NCBI GenBank assembly: GCA_017626325.1
Contig: JAGAIZ010000003.1
Coordinates: 1 to 64,000 of the forward strand
Length of the DNA: 64,000 bases
From: Lachnospiraceae bacterium
GTDB lineage: Bacteria > Bacillota > Clostridia > Lachnospirales > Lachnospiraceae
Direction: 5' to 3'
The stretch's first letter is position 1. Every line of letters begins with the position of its first letter. A program made the position numbers and the translations under genes. The notes below the pieces were generated by a model. That model was given only the letters and a program-made list of their open reading frames with translations. It made no database searches and had not been told where the DNA came from. This document shows, piece after piece, positions 25,640 to 34,935 of the stretch.

Positions 25640-26986
25640 TTGGTGAAAAGCAGAAAGAAATCTTTTGCAATTCTCATAGGGCTGCTGCTGTTCTTCCTGG
25701 GAATGCTGGCTGCGTATGGCGTCGGGGTGTATAATGATTCCGACCAGTATATTACCATGCATATTCACAGAGAGCCGCTGTATCCGCTGTTCCTCCTGCT
25801 GTTCAGGGTTATAGGCGGGGACGGATATCTGGTGGCTGCGGCTGCAGCGCAGAATATTCTTGCGGCGGTAAGCATTTACGTGCTGTCGGAATATCTTGCG
25901 GCGCGTTTTGGGCTGAAAACCTGGGAGGAGCTTGTGGTGGTGGCTTTGCAGTTAATGCCCCATCTGATGACGAAGTATGTGTCTGCGCTGAGCATTTTCC
26001 TGGAAAATTCGGTGATGAGCGAAGCGCTTTGTATTCCGCTGTTTCAGTTGTTTTTGTACTTCCTGCTGCGGATGATTTTCGAGGGCAGGAAGAGAGACAT
26101 GGCGCTTGCGCTTTTGCTTGCCTTTCTATTGTCCATGACCAGAGGGCAGATGATGAGCGCTATCCTGATCTGGATGGTGGTGCTGGCGTTTCAGATGCTT
26201 CTGCAGAAGAAATACAGGCTCATAGTGCTGACGGTGGTCATAACCCTTGCGGTCTTCGGGCTGCGCAGCCTGTCCGTCCATGTGTATAATTATGCCGTGA
26301 CGGGATACTTTATGGGGAATACCTACGGGCAGGTGAACACGCTGACCAACGTCATCTATGCCTGCGACGAAGAGGACGGCGGGGTATTTGAAGAGGGCAG
26401 TTTAGAACGGCAATTTTTCGACCGCTTCTATGCACAGGCCGATGAACTGACTGCCAACTATAAATACGGCGGCGATACTTTGACCGGGCAGGTACAGCAT
26501 CTGGAGGAATATCACGACATGCTGAAATTCCAGGTGCTGGAAGCAAACCTGTCGGCATATTATTTCGGGCTTGGCGAAGTGGATTATTATGAGCAGAGCA
26601 GTATGTCTGATGAAATGGCGGGCGTCATGATTCGCGCCCTTTTGCCGGAGTGCTTCGGTCAGTGGCTGTATGATTATCTATTGTTGTGCGGGTACGGGTT
26701 TGTGAGAAGCATCGCGGTGGTGCATCCGCTGATTAACTGGGCGGCGCTGTTTCTTTATGCCGCAGCGGCGGTACTTGCCGTATGGCAGCTTCGGCGCAGG
26801 AAGAGCAGCGACGCCGTGTGGGTTATGGGCGTGGCGCTGTTGTTTATCTGTGCCAATGTGTGCGCGACTTCTCTGACGATCATGTGTCTTTCCCGGTATA
26901 TGATCTATGGGTTTTCCATATTTTATATCGCCTTGTTCCTGTTGGGGCGGGAGTGGATGCAGAATAATAAATTAAAGCGAGGATAG
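25640..26986 (+). CDS. Polytopic membrane protein, hypothetical (GT39/GT-C-like)
   Basis: The 448-residue protein has about ten membrane helices. The first external loop has YNDSDQYITMHIHREPLYPLF, where Asp residues after helix 1 followed by a REP segment resemble GT39-like (GT-C) enzymes. I cannot assign it to a named family. The start is unclear: TTG 25640 and GTG 25643 are adjacent, with GGAG at 25627-25630, and TTG 25625 would overlap the dehydrogenase. It sits between the dehydrogenase and epimerase of one sugar pathway, so it is probably a glycosyltransferase of the same glycan. Confidence 0.55.
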   Translation: MVKSRKKSFAILIGLLLFFLGMLAAYGVGVYNDSDQYITMHIHREPLYPLFLLLFRVIGGDGYLVAAAAAQNILAAVSIYVLSEYLAARFGLKTWEELVVVALQLMPHLMTKYVSALSIFLENSVMSEALCIPLFQLFLYFLLRMIFEGRKRDMALALLLAFLLSMTRGQMMSAILIWMVVLAFQMLLQKKYRLIVLTVVITLAVFGLRSLSVHVYNYAVTGYFMGNTYGQVNTLTNVIYACDEEDGGVFEEGSLERQFFDRFYAQADELTANYKYGGDTLTGQVQHLEEYHDMLKFQVLEANLSAYYFGLGEVDYYEQSSMSDEMAGVMIRALLPECFGQWLYDYLLLCGYGFVRSIAVVHPLINWAALFLYAAAAVLAVWQLRRRKSSDAVWVMGVALLFICANVCATSLTIMCLSRYMIYGFSIFYIALFLLGREWMQNNKLKRG

Positions 26987-26990
26987 GAAA

Positions 26991-27968
26991 ATGGGTTATC
27001 AGGATATTACATTTGATGCGGACAGCGTGTTTCTGGTAGGCGGCGGCGCGGGCTTTATCGGATCTAATATATGTGAAGCGCTGATCAATATGGGCTACAC
27101 GGTACGCTGCCTGGACGATTTGTCCACCGGAAAATATGAGAATATTGAGCCGTTAATCGCCAATGAGCGGTTTACCTTTATCAAGGGGGATATCCGTAAT
27201 CTGGATACCTGCTTAGAGGCATCCAAAGGAGCGGACTATGTGCTCAACCAGGCGGCATGGGGCAGCGTGCCCAGAAGCATTGAGATGCCGCTTCTGTATG
27301 AAGAGGTCAATATCCGCGGTACCTTAAATATGATGGAAGCCGCCAGAGTAAACGGCGTGAAGAAATTCGTCTACGCTTCCAGTTCTTCCGTATATGGCAA
27401 TACGCCTACGCTGCCGAAGAAGGAGGGGCAGGAGGGAAAAGTTATCTCACCTTATGCGCTGACCAAGAGGGTGGATGAGGAGTACGGACGTCTCTATAAA
27501 GAACTTTATGGACTGGACACCTATGGACTGCGCTATTTTAACGTATTCGGACGCAGACAGGATCCGGACGGCATGTATGCGGCAGTTATTCCGAAGTTTA
27601 TCAAACAGCTTCTGCACGGCGAAGTGCCGACGATCAACGGCGACGGCAGACAATCCAGAGACTTTACGTATATCGATAATGTCATCGAAGCAAATCTGCG
27701 GGCGTGCCATGCCTCCGGCGAGGCGGCGGGACAGGCCTTCAATATCGGCGCAGGAGGCAGATTATATCTGATTGATATTTACAACCATCTGTGCAAGGCT
27801 CTGGGCAAAGAGGTGGAGCCGAACTACGGACCTGAGCGAAGGGGTGACGTGCGGGATTCCAACGCAGATATCAGCAAGGCGAGAGAACTGCTCGGTTATG
27901 ACCCTGAGTATGATTTCGAGAAAGGAATTGCGCTTGCGATTGACTGGTATAAGGAGTATCTGCAGTAA
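26991..27968 (+). CDS. tviC: UDP-HexNAc/HexNAcA C4-epimerase (TviC/WbpP type)
   Basis: The 325-residue extended SDR has a YALTK-type active site (SPYALTK, about 149-155), the catalytic serine in YASSSSVYG and the substrate segment YFNVFGRRQDPDGMYAAVIP. The last is characteristic of the GlcNAc/GalNAc 4-epimerases WbpP and TviC. With the TviB-like enzyme it makes UDP-GalNAcA from UDP-GlcNAc. The cofactor loop reads VGGGAGFIG rather than the common TGGAGFIG. That is a mild change that keeps the glycine pattern. Confidence 0.92.
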   Translation: MGYQDITFDADSVFLVGGGAGFIGSNICEALINMGYTVRCLDDLSTGKYENIEPLIANERFTFIKGDIRNLDTCLEASKGADYVLNQAAWGSVPRSIEMPLLYEEVNIRGTLNMMEAARVNGVKKFVYASSSSVYGNTPTLPKKEGQEGKVISPYALTKRVDEEYGRLYKELYGLDTYGLRYFNVFGRRQDPDGMYAAVIPKFIKQLLHGEVPTINGDGRQSRDFTYIDNVIEANLRACHASGEAAGQAFNIGAGGRLYLIDIYNHLCKALGKEVEPNYGPERRGDVRDSNADISKARELLGYDPEYDFEKGIALAIDWYKEYLQ

Positions 27969-27969
27969 G

Positions 27970-27987
27970 GAATGCAATGCGGCATTC
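27970..27987 (+). repeat. Short hairpin right after the epimerase stop
   Basis: GAATGC (27970-27975) pairs with GCATTC (27982-27987) around a 6-nt loop, starting one base after TAA and followed by TTTGTG. It lacks a true U-tract, so it is a weak terminator at best. A very similar arrangement occurs at 40168-40186. Confidence 0.4.
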
Positions 27988-28049
27988 TTTGTGTAAACAG
28001 ACATTCATTGCAATTTCGATCATCATAGCAATTGCAAAAAGGTATTTTT

Positions 28050-28970
28050 ATGGAAATCAGACTGGGCGGCTACCGTATTCAGGTAGTCAGAGAATATCAT
28101 ATTACCAATACCATGCCGAAGATTTATAATGCGGAGGGGCGGCTGCTTGAGACCTATTTTATTAAAAACAGGCACTCTCAGCACGCCCCTTTCGGGCATG
28201 AAGGGAAATATTTCTTCTGGGACAGGTACAATTATGGACTGGATACGCATTTCTACGGACCGGAATCTATGATAAGACCGCTCGGCAAACCGCTTGTGAA
28301 GTATGGGATGCTGACAGAGTCCAGAGTGATCGTGCCCAAGGAATATGAAATATTTCATAAGCATAAAGGGCTTGAAAAAGAGTTTCGATACATTTTTACG
28401 TATGATGAGAAGATTCTGAATGAAGTGGAGAACGCCAGGTTTTATCCGATTGCAGCCGGTATCTGGAATGCGGAGATGAAGGAAGATCTGCATGAGCGTA
28501 AGCAAAAGGATGTTTCCATACTTTCTTCCGACAAGGTGATGTGTCCGCTTCACAGGTTCCGTCTGGAACTGGCGAGAAAATGCAAAAACGAAGGGCTGGC
28601 GCACACCTTCGGCAGATTCGACGGCGGCGCCTATATAAAGAGCGTGGATGAGTGCCTGGACAGCTTCCGCTTCTCCGTCGTGATAGAGAATGATATCAGC
28701 GACTATTATTTCTCGGAACGGCTGACAAGCTGTTTTGCCGCGCAGACGATACCTGTCTATTTAGGGGCCCGTAAGATCGCGGATTTCTTTAATCCTGAGG
28801 GAATTATTTTCCTGCCGGGAACCGATCTGGAGCAGGCGGCGGCAGTATTGTCCAAGTGTACCAAAGAGGTCTATGAAGAAAGAAAAGCGGCGGTGCTCGA
28901 TAATTATAACCGGGTGCAGGAATATGTGAATATGCAGGATTATTTGTATGAACATTATTTAGGCAAGTGA
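28050..28970 (+). CDS. GT10 (alpha-1,3-fucosyltransferase-like) glycosyltransferase
   Basis: The 306-residue soluble protein has the GT10 donor motif FSVVIENDISDYYFSERL followed by IPVYLGARKIADFFNPEG. The motif's E213-N214 pair and the SERL segment correspond to the conserved ExN...Y.TEKL core of fucosyltransferases. An earlier SSDKVMCPLHRFRLEL segment fits the domain start. GT10 enzymes transfer L-fucose from GDP-fucose to GlcNAc in alpha-1,3 or 1,4 linkage. No GDP-fucose synthesis genes are in this window. The ATG at 28050 follows AAAAAGG. TTG at 28032 is the only upstream option. Confidence 0.8.
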   Translation: MEIRLGGYRIQVVREYHITNTMPKIYNAEGRLLETYFIKNRHSQHAPFGHEGKYFFWDRYNYGLDTHFYGPESMIRPLGKPLVKYGMLTESRVIVPKEYEIFHKHKGLEKEFRYIFTYDEKILNEVENARFYPIAAGIWNAEMKEDLHERKQKDVSILSSDKVMCPLHRFRLELARKCKNEGLAHTFGRFDGGAYIKSVDECLDSFRFSVVIENDISDYYFSERLTSCFAAQTIPVYLGARKIADFFNPEGIIFLPGTDLEQAAAVLSKCTKEVYEERKAAVLDNYNRVQEYVNMQDYLYEHYLGK

Positions 28971-29002
28971 CGATCTGATCGTTTGCGGACATGGAGGATT
29001 AT

Positions 29003-29923
29003 ATGAAATATAAAGTAGTCGTATTTGGCGTAAAAGATACTTCGGAAAATATCGTGAGCTTTATCCAGGAACAGATATGTCCGGTGGATCTGGTGATTAC
29101 CATCAGCCCGGAGGTGACGAAGAAAAATCAGGTCTCCGGTTACAAGGGACTTTCCTTTCTCACGGAGAAATACGGGATTCCGGTACACGAGGCGGACAGT
29201 TATTTCCTGACGGATGAGAAGACACAGAAATTTATGCGGGAAAATGAATTCGACATCGGCATCTCCATGGGGTGGCAGAGACTGATGCCAAAATCAGTGC
29301 TTGACTGCTTCAAATACGGCGTATTCGGGTTTCATGGCAACTGCGGCTATCTGCCCTTCGGAAGAGGACGTTCGCCTCTTAATTGGTCGATTATTCTGGG
29401 AGATACGAGGTTTAATCTGAACCTGTTTCAATATGACGAGAAGGCGGACAGCCCCAATGTGTTTGCAACGGAGATGTTTTCTATTACACCTCACGACGAT
29501 ATCCGTACGGCACAGTACAAGAATATGATCTGCTCGAAGAACCTGATACGCAGGCTGTTAAAGGCGTATGAAGAAGACCGCATCGAGATCCGCACGGCTT
29601 CGAAGGATTTTGATTCCTGGTATGATAAGAGGACTGCGGCGGACGGCAGGATAGACTTCCATGCGCGAACGCGGGAAATCTACAATCTGGTTCGCGGTGT
29701 GGCGGCTCCTTTTCCGGGGGCGTACGCAATGCTCGGGGAGGAAAAGGTTACGGTGTGGGAAGCCCATCCCTTTGACGAGATGATCGATTTCTCGGCCTAT
29801 GCGCCTGGGGAGGTTATTGACATCTTTGACGGCAAGCTGGTGGTGCGGACTGTAGACGGCTCCCTGCTGATTGACCGGTATGAGTGCCCAATACAGGTGA
29901 CAGTGGGAGATGTGCTGGCGTAA
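29003..29923 (+). CDS. Formyltransferase-family protein (sugar N-formyltransferase-like)
   Basis: The 306-residue protein has the fold of 10-formyltetrahydrofolate-dependent formyltransferases. The active-site segment reads GFHGNCGYLPFGRGRSPLNW, with catalytic His111 and probable catalytic Asp149 (DEKADSP). The usual Asn two residues before the His is Gly109 here. The C-terminal domain (about 205-306) resembles the Fmt-type beta-barrel. In glycan loci such enzymes formylate the amino group of nucleotide-linked 4-amino sugars. Two 4-amino sugars (WecE and PglE products) are predicted in this locus, so both are candidate substrates. GGAGGATT just upstream supports the ATG at 29003 over 28991. 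Confidence 0.8.
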   Translation: MKYKVVVFGVKDTSENIVSFIQEQICPVDLVITISPEVTKKNQVSGYKGLSFLTEKYGIPVHEADSYFLTDEKTQKFMRENEFDIGISMGWQRLMPKSVLDCFKYGVFGFHGNCGYLPFGRGRSPLNWSIILGDTRFNLNLFQYDEKADSPNVFATEMFSITPHDDIRTAQYKNMICSKNLIRRLLKAYEEDRIEIRTASKDFDSWYDKRTAADGRIDFHARTREIYNLVRGVAAPFPGAYAMLGEEKVTVWEAHPFDEMIDFSAYAPGEVIDIFDGKLVVRTVDGSLLIDRYECPIQVTVGDVLA

Positions 29924-29986
29924 CAAAGCGATAAACCGCCTGGGAATAAGCGATGAATGGGAAAACACTCAGAAATGAGGATGAAT

Positions 29987-30733
29987 ATGAAAATTGCCAT
30001 ACGTATGGACGATATTTCTCCGCAGATGGATCATGTGAAATGGGAGCGTGCGGAGCGGATTCTTATGGAGCGGGGGATCGCGCCTCTGTTGGGCGTGGTG
30101 CCTGACAACCGGGATTCTAATTTGAACAGAGAGGATAAGCCGGAGGAGGAAGTCTTCTGGACTTTTATAAGGGAATGTCAGGAGAAGGGATATGTTCTGG
30201 CGCTGCATGGCTGTCATCATGTCTACGATACCGATCAGGGCGGTATGTTTCCGCTTAACACCTTCTCAGAGTTTGCGGGACATTCTTATGAGAAACAGTT
30301 GGAACGTCTTTCCCATGGAAAAGAGATATTGGAAAAGCATGGAATTCGGACGGAGCTGTTTATGGCGCCGGCGCACAGCTATGATAAGAATACATTGAAA
30401 GCGCTGAAGCGCATCGGCATTACGAAGCTGACAGACGGATTCGGAACGAGGCCTTATGAGTACTGCGGCATGACCTTTTATCCGATCGCCCATCATCTGG
30501 AGAAACAGTGGGATAAGCCGGGCTATACGACGCTGGTGCTGCATACGAATACGATGGAAGAGAAGGATTTCGAGCGTCTTGAGCGAATCGTGTCCCGAAG
30601 AGAAGTGATATCCTACAGCGAGTATCTGCAGGCAGAACCGCAGAAGGCGGGCGTAGGGCATCGGCTGTGGGAATACTGGATGGCGACGGCGAAGCGTGTG
30701 CTTGTACAGATCCGGTCAGGCAGATCGAGATAG
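29987..30733 (+). CDS. DUF2334-type polysaccharide-deacetylase-like protein
   Basis: The 248-residue protein opens KIAIRMDDISPQMDHVKWERAE, the metal-binding DD of the DUF2334/NodB-like group. It has LALHGCHHVYDT (about 76-87) with the H-x-x-x-H metal ligands and APAHSYDKNTLKAL (about 126-139). Such enzymes remove N-acetyl groups from sugars. There is no signal peptide, so it probably acts in the cytoplasm on a nucleotide- or lipid-linked sugar. The ATG at 29987 follows GAGG with six bases between. The ribosome-binding region belongs to the recurring GCTCAGAAATGAGGA-type leader family. Confidence 0.8.
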   Translation: MKIAIRMDDISPQMDHVKWERAERILMERGIAPLLGVVPDNRDSNLNREDKPEEEVFWTFIRECQEKGYVLALHGCHHVYDTDQGGMFPLNTFSEFAGHSYEKQLERLSHGKEILEKHGIRTELFMAPAHSYDKNTLKALKRIGITKLTDGFGTRPYEYCGMTFYPIAHHLEKQWDKPGYTTLVLHTNTMEEKDFERLERIVSRREVISYSEYLQAEPQKAGVGHRLWEYWMATAKRVLVQIRSGRSR

Positions 30734-30769
30734 AAGCTGAGAACCATACACCGAAGAAGGAGAATATCC

Positions 30770-31936
30770 ATGGAACCAATAAGGGTACTGCATGTACTGG
30801 GCGGCACGTCGCTTGGCGGCGCGGAGAGCCGCATTATGGATTTATACCGGCAGATGGACCGCAGAGTGCTGCAATTTGATTTCCTTGTACACTCGGATGA
30901 GAAGCCGCGCAGGCCCCAGTACTTTGACGAAGAGATTCAGAAGCTGGGCGGGCGCATCTATGTGCTGCCTAAGATGAAATTATATAATTATCCGGTATAC
31001 CGGAAAGCTGTCGTCCGGTTTTTCCGGGACCATCACGAGTTCGCGGCGGTGCACGGACATATGACGAGCACGGCGGGGATCTATCTTCCCATTGCGGAAC
31101 GCTTCGGCATCCCGCATACCATTGCCCATGCCAGAAGCGCGGGAGTGGATAAGGGCGTAAAAGGGCTGGCTACGCGCATCCTGCGGCTGGGACTTGTAAA
31201 CAAAGCGGAAGCGTGCTTTGCCTGCTCCGAGGAAGCGGCGGTATCGGTGTTTGGAAGGAAAGCGAACGCTGATGGACGGGTTACGATCTTTCCTAATGCG
31301 ATTGACCCGGACAGGTTCGCTTTCCGGGACAAGGTACGCCGGGAAATACGGCATGAACTGGGAATCGAGGACGCCTTTGTGGTGGGGCATGTAGGGCGGT
31401 TTCATTATTCTAAGAACCATGAATATCTGATACGTGTTTTTGCAGCTTTCCGCGAGAACTGCGGGAAGGAGAGCGGCAGGCGGGCAGCGCTTCTTCTGCT
31501 GGGAGAGGGCGCGCTGATGGAACCGGCGAAAGCATTGTGCCGGGAGCTTGGCGTTGATCAGGATGTTATCTTTGCGGGAAACTGCGGTAATGTGGAGGCT
31601 TATTACAACGCTATGGATTTGTTCTGTTTCCCTTCCCGGTTCGAGGGTCTTCCGGGCACTGTGGTGGAGGCGCAGGCGAATGGCCTTCCCTGTCTGGTTT
31701 CTGACCGGATCACGAGAGAGGTCGGCATAACGGAGCTGGTTCGTTATGAGAGTATTGATGCAAGTCCGCAGAACTGGGCGGCGCTTATAGACGAGCGGGC
31801 GGCACACGAGGGTGCAAGGCGTTCCTATACAGAGGAAATCACCGCGGCCGGGTTCGACGTCAGAGAGCAGGCGCGCAGGCTGCAGGCGTATTATATGGGC
31901 GATTCTTCCGCTGTGTTAAAGCAGGCGGCGCGGTAA
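30770..31936 (+). CDS. GT4 glycosyltransferase (EpsF-like)
   Basis: The 388-residue GT-B protein opens RVLHVLGGTSLGGAESRIMDL, has HGHMTSTAGIYLPIAERF (about 88-105) and the GT4 donor-binding stretch FPSRFEGLPGTVVEAQANG (about 287-305). The arrangement is that of EpsF-type transferases in Firmicute exopolysaccharide loci. The sugar donor cannot be read from sequence. AAGGAG upstream supports the start. Confidence 0.85.
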   Translation: MEPIRVLHVLGGTSLGGAESRIMDLYRQMDRRVLQFDFLVHSDEKPRRPQYFDEEIQKLGGRIYVLPKMKLYNYPVYRKAVVRFFRDHHEFAAVHGHMTSTAGIYLPIAERFGIPHTIAHARSAGVDKGVKGLATRILRLGLVNKAEACFACSEEAAVSVFGRKANADGRVTIFPNAIDPDRFAFRDKVRREIRHELGIEDAFVVGHVGRFHYSKNHEYLIRVFAAFRENCGKESGRRAALLLLGEGALMEPAKALCRELGVDQDVIFAGNCGNVEAYYNAMDLFCFPSRFEGLPGTVVEAQANGLPCLVSDRITREVGITELVRYESIDASPQNWAALIDERAAHEGARRSYTEEITAAGFDVREQARRLQAYYMGDSSAVLKQAAR

Positions 31937-32002
31937 TGCAGCAGACAACAGACAGGATTGGCAAGAGCCGGAATCTGCGGATTTTGAAAGGAGCATATAA
32001 CG

Positions 32003-33121
32003 ATGAGTCAGACGAAAAAGAAAATGATGCTGTTGGTGCCTATGCTCCATCAGGGCGGTTTTGAGAAGGTCTGTGTTGTGACGGCAAGGCTTCTGGAGCC
32101 TTATTATGACGTATATGTCGTTATTTTTGATTCCAAGGATATCGCTTATGATATCAAGGGAATCAATGTGATCGATCTGCGTCTTGGCAGCCGGGCGGGG
32201 CTGCCTGCCAAGGTACTGCAGGTGTTGAAGCGCTGTCATGCGGTCAGGGAGTTGAAGAAGACGCTGAACATTGATATCTGTTATAGCTTCGGTCCCACCG
32301 CCAATATTGTAAATGCGCTGACACGCCGTAAGAATCAGGTCTGGCTGGGCGTCAGAAGCTATATGGATATGGAGAATCCGAGGCAGATTCGTTTCTTTAC
32401 CAGGCATTCGGACAAGCTGATCTGCTGTTCGGAGGCGATTCATAAGGAGGTTGAGGAAAAGTATCACTGCAGCCATGCGTATACGCTTCACAACCCCGTG
32501 GATATTGCGGAGGTGACGGCGCAGGCCGCAGAAGAGGAGGCGGAGCTTCCATGGGAAGAGGGCAGGATTATCGTCTCCATGGGAAGAGAGGATGTGGTGA
32601 AGGGCTTCTGGCACTTGCTTAAGATTTTCAGCGAGGTACATAAGAAGCTTCCTGATACGAAGCTGATGATTATCGGCAAGGGGGAGTTTGAGGACTATAA
32701 GCAGCTTGCCCTTGACCTTGGAATTGATGATGCGGTTTATTTTGCGGGACTGAAGAGGAATCCTTATCCGTATCTGAAAAGGAGCTCCCTGTATCTGCTG
32801 ACCTCCTATCATGAGGGATTCCCGAATGCGCTGGTAGAGGCGATGGCGCTGGGGATTCCGGCGGTGGCGACAGACTGTATGACCGGACCGAGAGAGATTC
32901 TGGAGGATAAGTACGGCATCCTGATACCGAATATGTCTCCCGAGCCGGATTTGAACGCCGCAAATATCACCAGAGAGGAACAGACGGTTGCGTCCTGCCT
33001 GGTAGGACTGCTGCAGGATGAAGAAGAGCTGGAGCGCTACAGTCGTCTTGCCATAGAACGGGCGTCCATGTACTCTAAGGAAGAATATATCCAGAAGATC
33101 CGGGAATGGGCGGAAACGTAA
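32003..33121 (+). CDS. GT4 glycosyltransferase
   Basis: The 372-residue GT-B protein starts MMLLVPMLHQGGFEKVCVV, a GG(A/F)E acceptor-side loop. It has the donor-side motif LLTSYHEGFPNALVEAMALG (about 263-282) and TDCMTGPREIL. GAAAGGAG precedes the ATG. Its similarity to the GT4 proteins at 47182 and 51303 (QGGAERVV, KGGAERVF) suggests relatedness within the locus. The linkage and sugar are unknown. Confidence 0.87.
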   Translation: MSQTKKKMMLLVPMLHQGGFEKVCVVTARLLEPYYDVYVVIFDSKDIAYDIKGINVIDLRLGSRAGLPAKVLQVLKRCHAVRELKKTLNIDICYSFGPTANIVNALTRRKNQVWLGVRSYMDMENPRQIRFFTRHSDKLICCSEAIHKEVEEKYHCSHAYTLHNPVDIAEVTAQAAEEEAELPWEEGRIIVSMGREDVVKGFWHLLKIFSEVHKKLPDTKLMIIGKGEFEDYKQLALDLGIDDAVYFAGLKRNPYPYLKRSSLYLLTSYHEGFPNALVEAMALGIPAVATDCMTGPREILEDKYGILIPNMSPEPDLNAANITREEQTVASCLVGLLQDEEELERYSRLAIERASMYSKEEYIQKIREWAET

Positions 33122-33162
33122 TCGATACGAGATAATATTGTAAATGCATGGAAGATGATAAG

Positions 33163-34875
33163 ATGACGGCAGAAGAGATCAGGAAAAAGAAACAGCAGAC
33201 AGGATGCGGACCGCGCGCGTCCTTCTGCGGCAAATGGCTGGGCACCAGAAGACAGATAGCAGTAAAAGCGCTGTTTGGGCTTCTCTATGCCCTTTTTATT
33301 GTGTTGGGAGATTTCGACAGGGTGCTGGTGCAGACGGGTGCGCAGATTGCCGGAAGGCTTGCGGGCTGGTGGCTGCTTGCTTTTCTGGTGCTGTCGGTTC
33401 TGTTCTTTGCGCTTTCCCGGTGCAGGATAAGCAAGAATGCGGAAAGGCAGGAGAAGCGGGCGCACAGGAAGTATATGTATTTTGTTTTCGCGGGAATCTG
33501 TTTTCTCTGCTGGCTTCCGTATTTTCTTATTTATTTTCCCGGCTGGGTCAGCAACGATTCGGTCTGGCAGTTGGAACAGGTCTGCGGCTGGGTGGAGCCG
33601 TCGAACCATCACCCCTTTTTCCATACAATGATTATCAAATGCTTCTTCATGACGGGCTTTCGGTTATTTGGGACCTATACGGGCGCGGTGGCGACTTTTG
33701 TGGCGGCGCAGATGATCTTCATGGCGTGTGTATACGGACTTGTGATATATGATTTCTACAAGAAGGGCGTGCACGGCTTCTGGCTTGCGTTTGGTCTGCT
33801 GTTCTATGCGGGACTTCCCATGAACGGGCTGTACGCTACTTATATGGGGAAGGATACGATATTTGCCGGCGTACTGCTTCTGTATGTGCGGGAGATTTTC
33901 TTGTTTCCGGAGAAAGAGAAACAGGAGGGCGGACTGGCTGGGGAGGATCACGCCCCGTTTCTCAAGAAGGCGTGGCGGCGGCTTAGCGCAGATAAGACAT
34001 ACATCCGGCTGACGCTTTATGGCTTCTTAGTCTGTGTGCTTCGCAGCAACGGCATCCTTGTCTATGCGGGCACGGCGGTATGTATGATATTCGCGGGGCT
34101 GATACACAGACAGGCACAATCCCCGCATTTTAGAAAGCTGCTAATTGGCAGCGCGGCTGTGCTGGGCTGTTATCTGATCTATCACGGGCCTGTGCTGAGC
34201 GCCATGCATGTGACGGGCCCGGATACCATAGAAGGGCTGACTATGCCGACCCAGCATATCATAAGCGCTTATGTAAATGGCGGGGAATTCACGGAGGAAG
34301 AACTGGCACTGTTAAATCAGGCAGTGCCGATGGACAATATAGCTTCTTATTACAATCCATATTATTTCGACATTGTGAAGGAATATATCCGGGCGGAAGG
34401 AAACCAGCAGGTTATCGCGGACAATAAGGGTGCTTTCTTCAAGGCGTGGCTTATGATAGGACTGCGCAATCCGGTGCAGTATCTGGACGCAGAGGTGCGG
34501 CAGACCTGCGGATACTGGATGTTTGATATCGATGAGCCTGTTTACGAGCAGTACCGTATGGCGGAGAATCCATTTGGGCTGACGGTAGAGCGCAAGGCAT
34601 TCAGCTATGACTTCGGGCTGTGGATGGACGATTTCCTGATGAAATTCCAGGATTTCTATAACCGTGTGTGGAGTCTGGGGCTGACGACGTGGACAGTCTT
34701 TGCGTGTATGGCGTATGCGCTGTACCGCAGAAGAAGCTGTCTGCCGTATGTGCCGTATGTGATGCTGTTTGTGTCTCTGCTGCTGGCGACGCCGGTACAT
34801 GCGGAATTTCGGTATACTTATGGTATGTTTGTGGCGCTGCCGCTGCTGATCGGGATGGCGGCCGCAAGAGAATGA
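33163..34875 (+). CDS. DUF6020-family membrane protein, second copy
   Basis: The 570-residue polytopic protein is a paralog of the one at 13833. It shares the IYFPGWVSNDSVWQLEQV segment, NHHPFFHTMIIKCFF, a conserved long external loop near residues 345-455 (THVTG...EEELALLNQ region) and a similar final helix arrangement. The role is unknown, and a GT-C-like membrane glycosyltransferase is the best guess. ATG 33148 is an alternative start. 33163 has GGAAGA seven bases upstream. Confidence 0.78.
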   Translation: MTAEEIRKKKQQTGCGPRASFCGKWLGTRRQIAVKALFGLLYALFIVLGDFDRVLVQTGAQIAGRLAGWWLLAFLVLSVLFFALSRCRISKNAERQEKRAHRKYMYFVFAGICFLCWLPYFLIYFPGWVSNDSVWQLEQVCGWVEPSNHHPFFHTMIIKCFFMTGFRLFGTYTGAVATFVAAQMIFMACVYGLVIYDFYKKGVHGFWLAFGLLFYAGLPMNGLYATYMGKDTIFAGVLLLYVREIFLFPEKEKQEGGLAGEDHAPFLKKAWRRLSADKTYIRLTLYGFLVCVLRSNGILVYAGTAVCMIFAGLIHRQAQSPHFRKLLIGSAAVLGCYLIYHGPVLSAMHVTGPDTIEGLTMPTQHIISAYVNGGEFTEEELALLNQAVPMDNIASYYNPYYFDIVKEYIRAEGNQQVIADNKGAFFKAWLMIGLRNPVQYLDAEVRQTCGYWMFDIDEPVYEQYRMAENPFGLTVERKAFSYDFGLWMDDFLMKFQDFYNRVWSLGLTTWTVFACMAYALYRRRSCLPYVPYVMLFVSLLLATPVHAEFRYTYGMFVALPLLIGMAAARE

Positions 34876-34935
34876 CAGAAATCATATTATTTGAAGAATG
34901 AAGTAAGTCTGGCTTGGGAGAAAGGTATAGGGAGT

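Noticed and set aside
26991..27968. Non-functional epimerase because of GGGAGFIG instead of TGGAGFIG
   Set aside because: The glycine pattern for NAD binding is intact and the Tyr-Lys pair and substrate motifs are complete.
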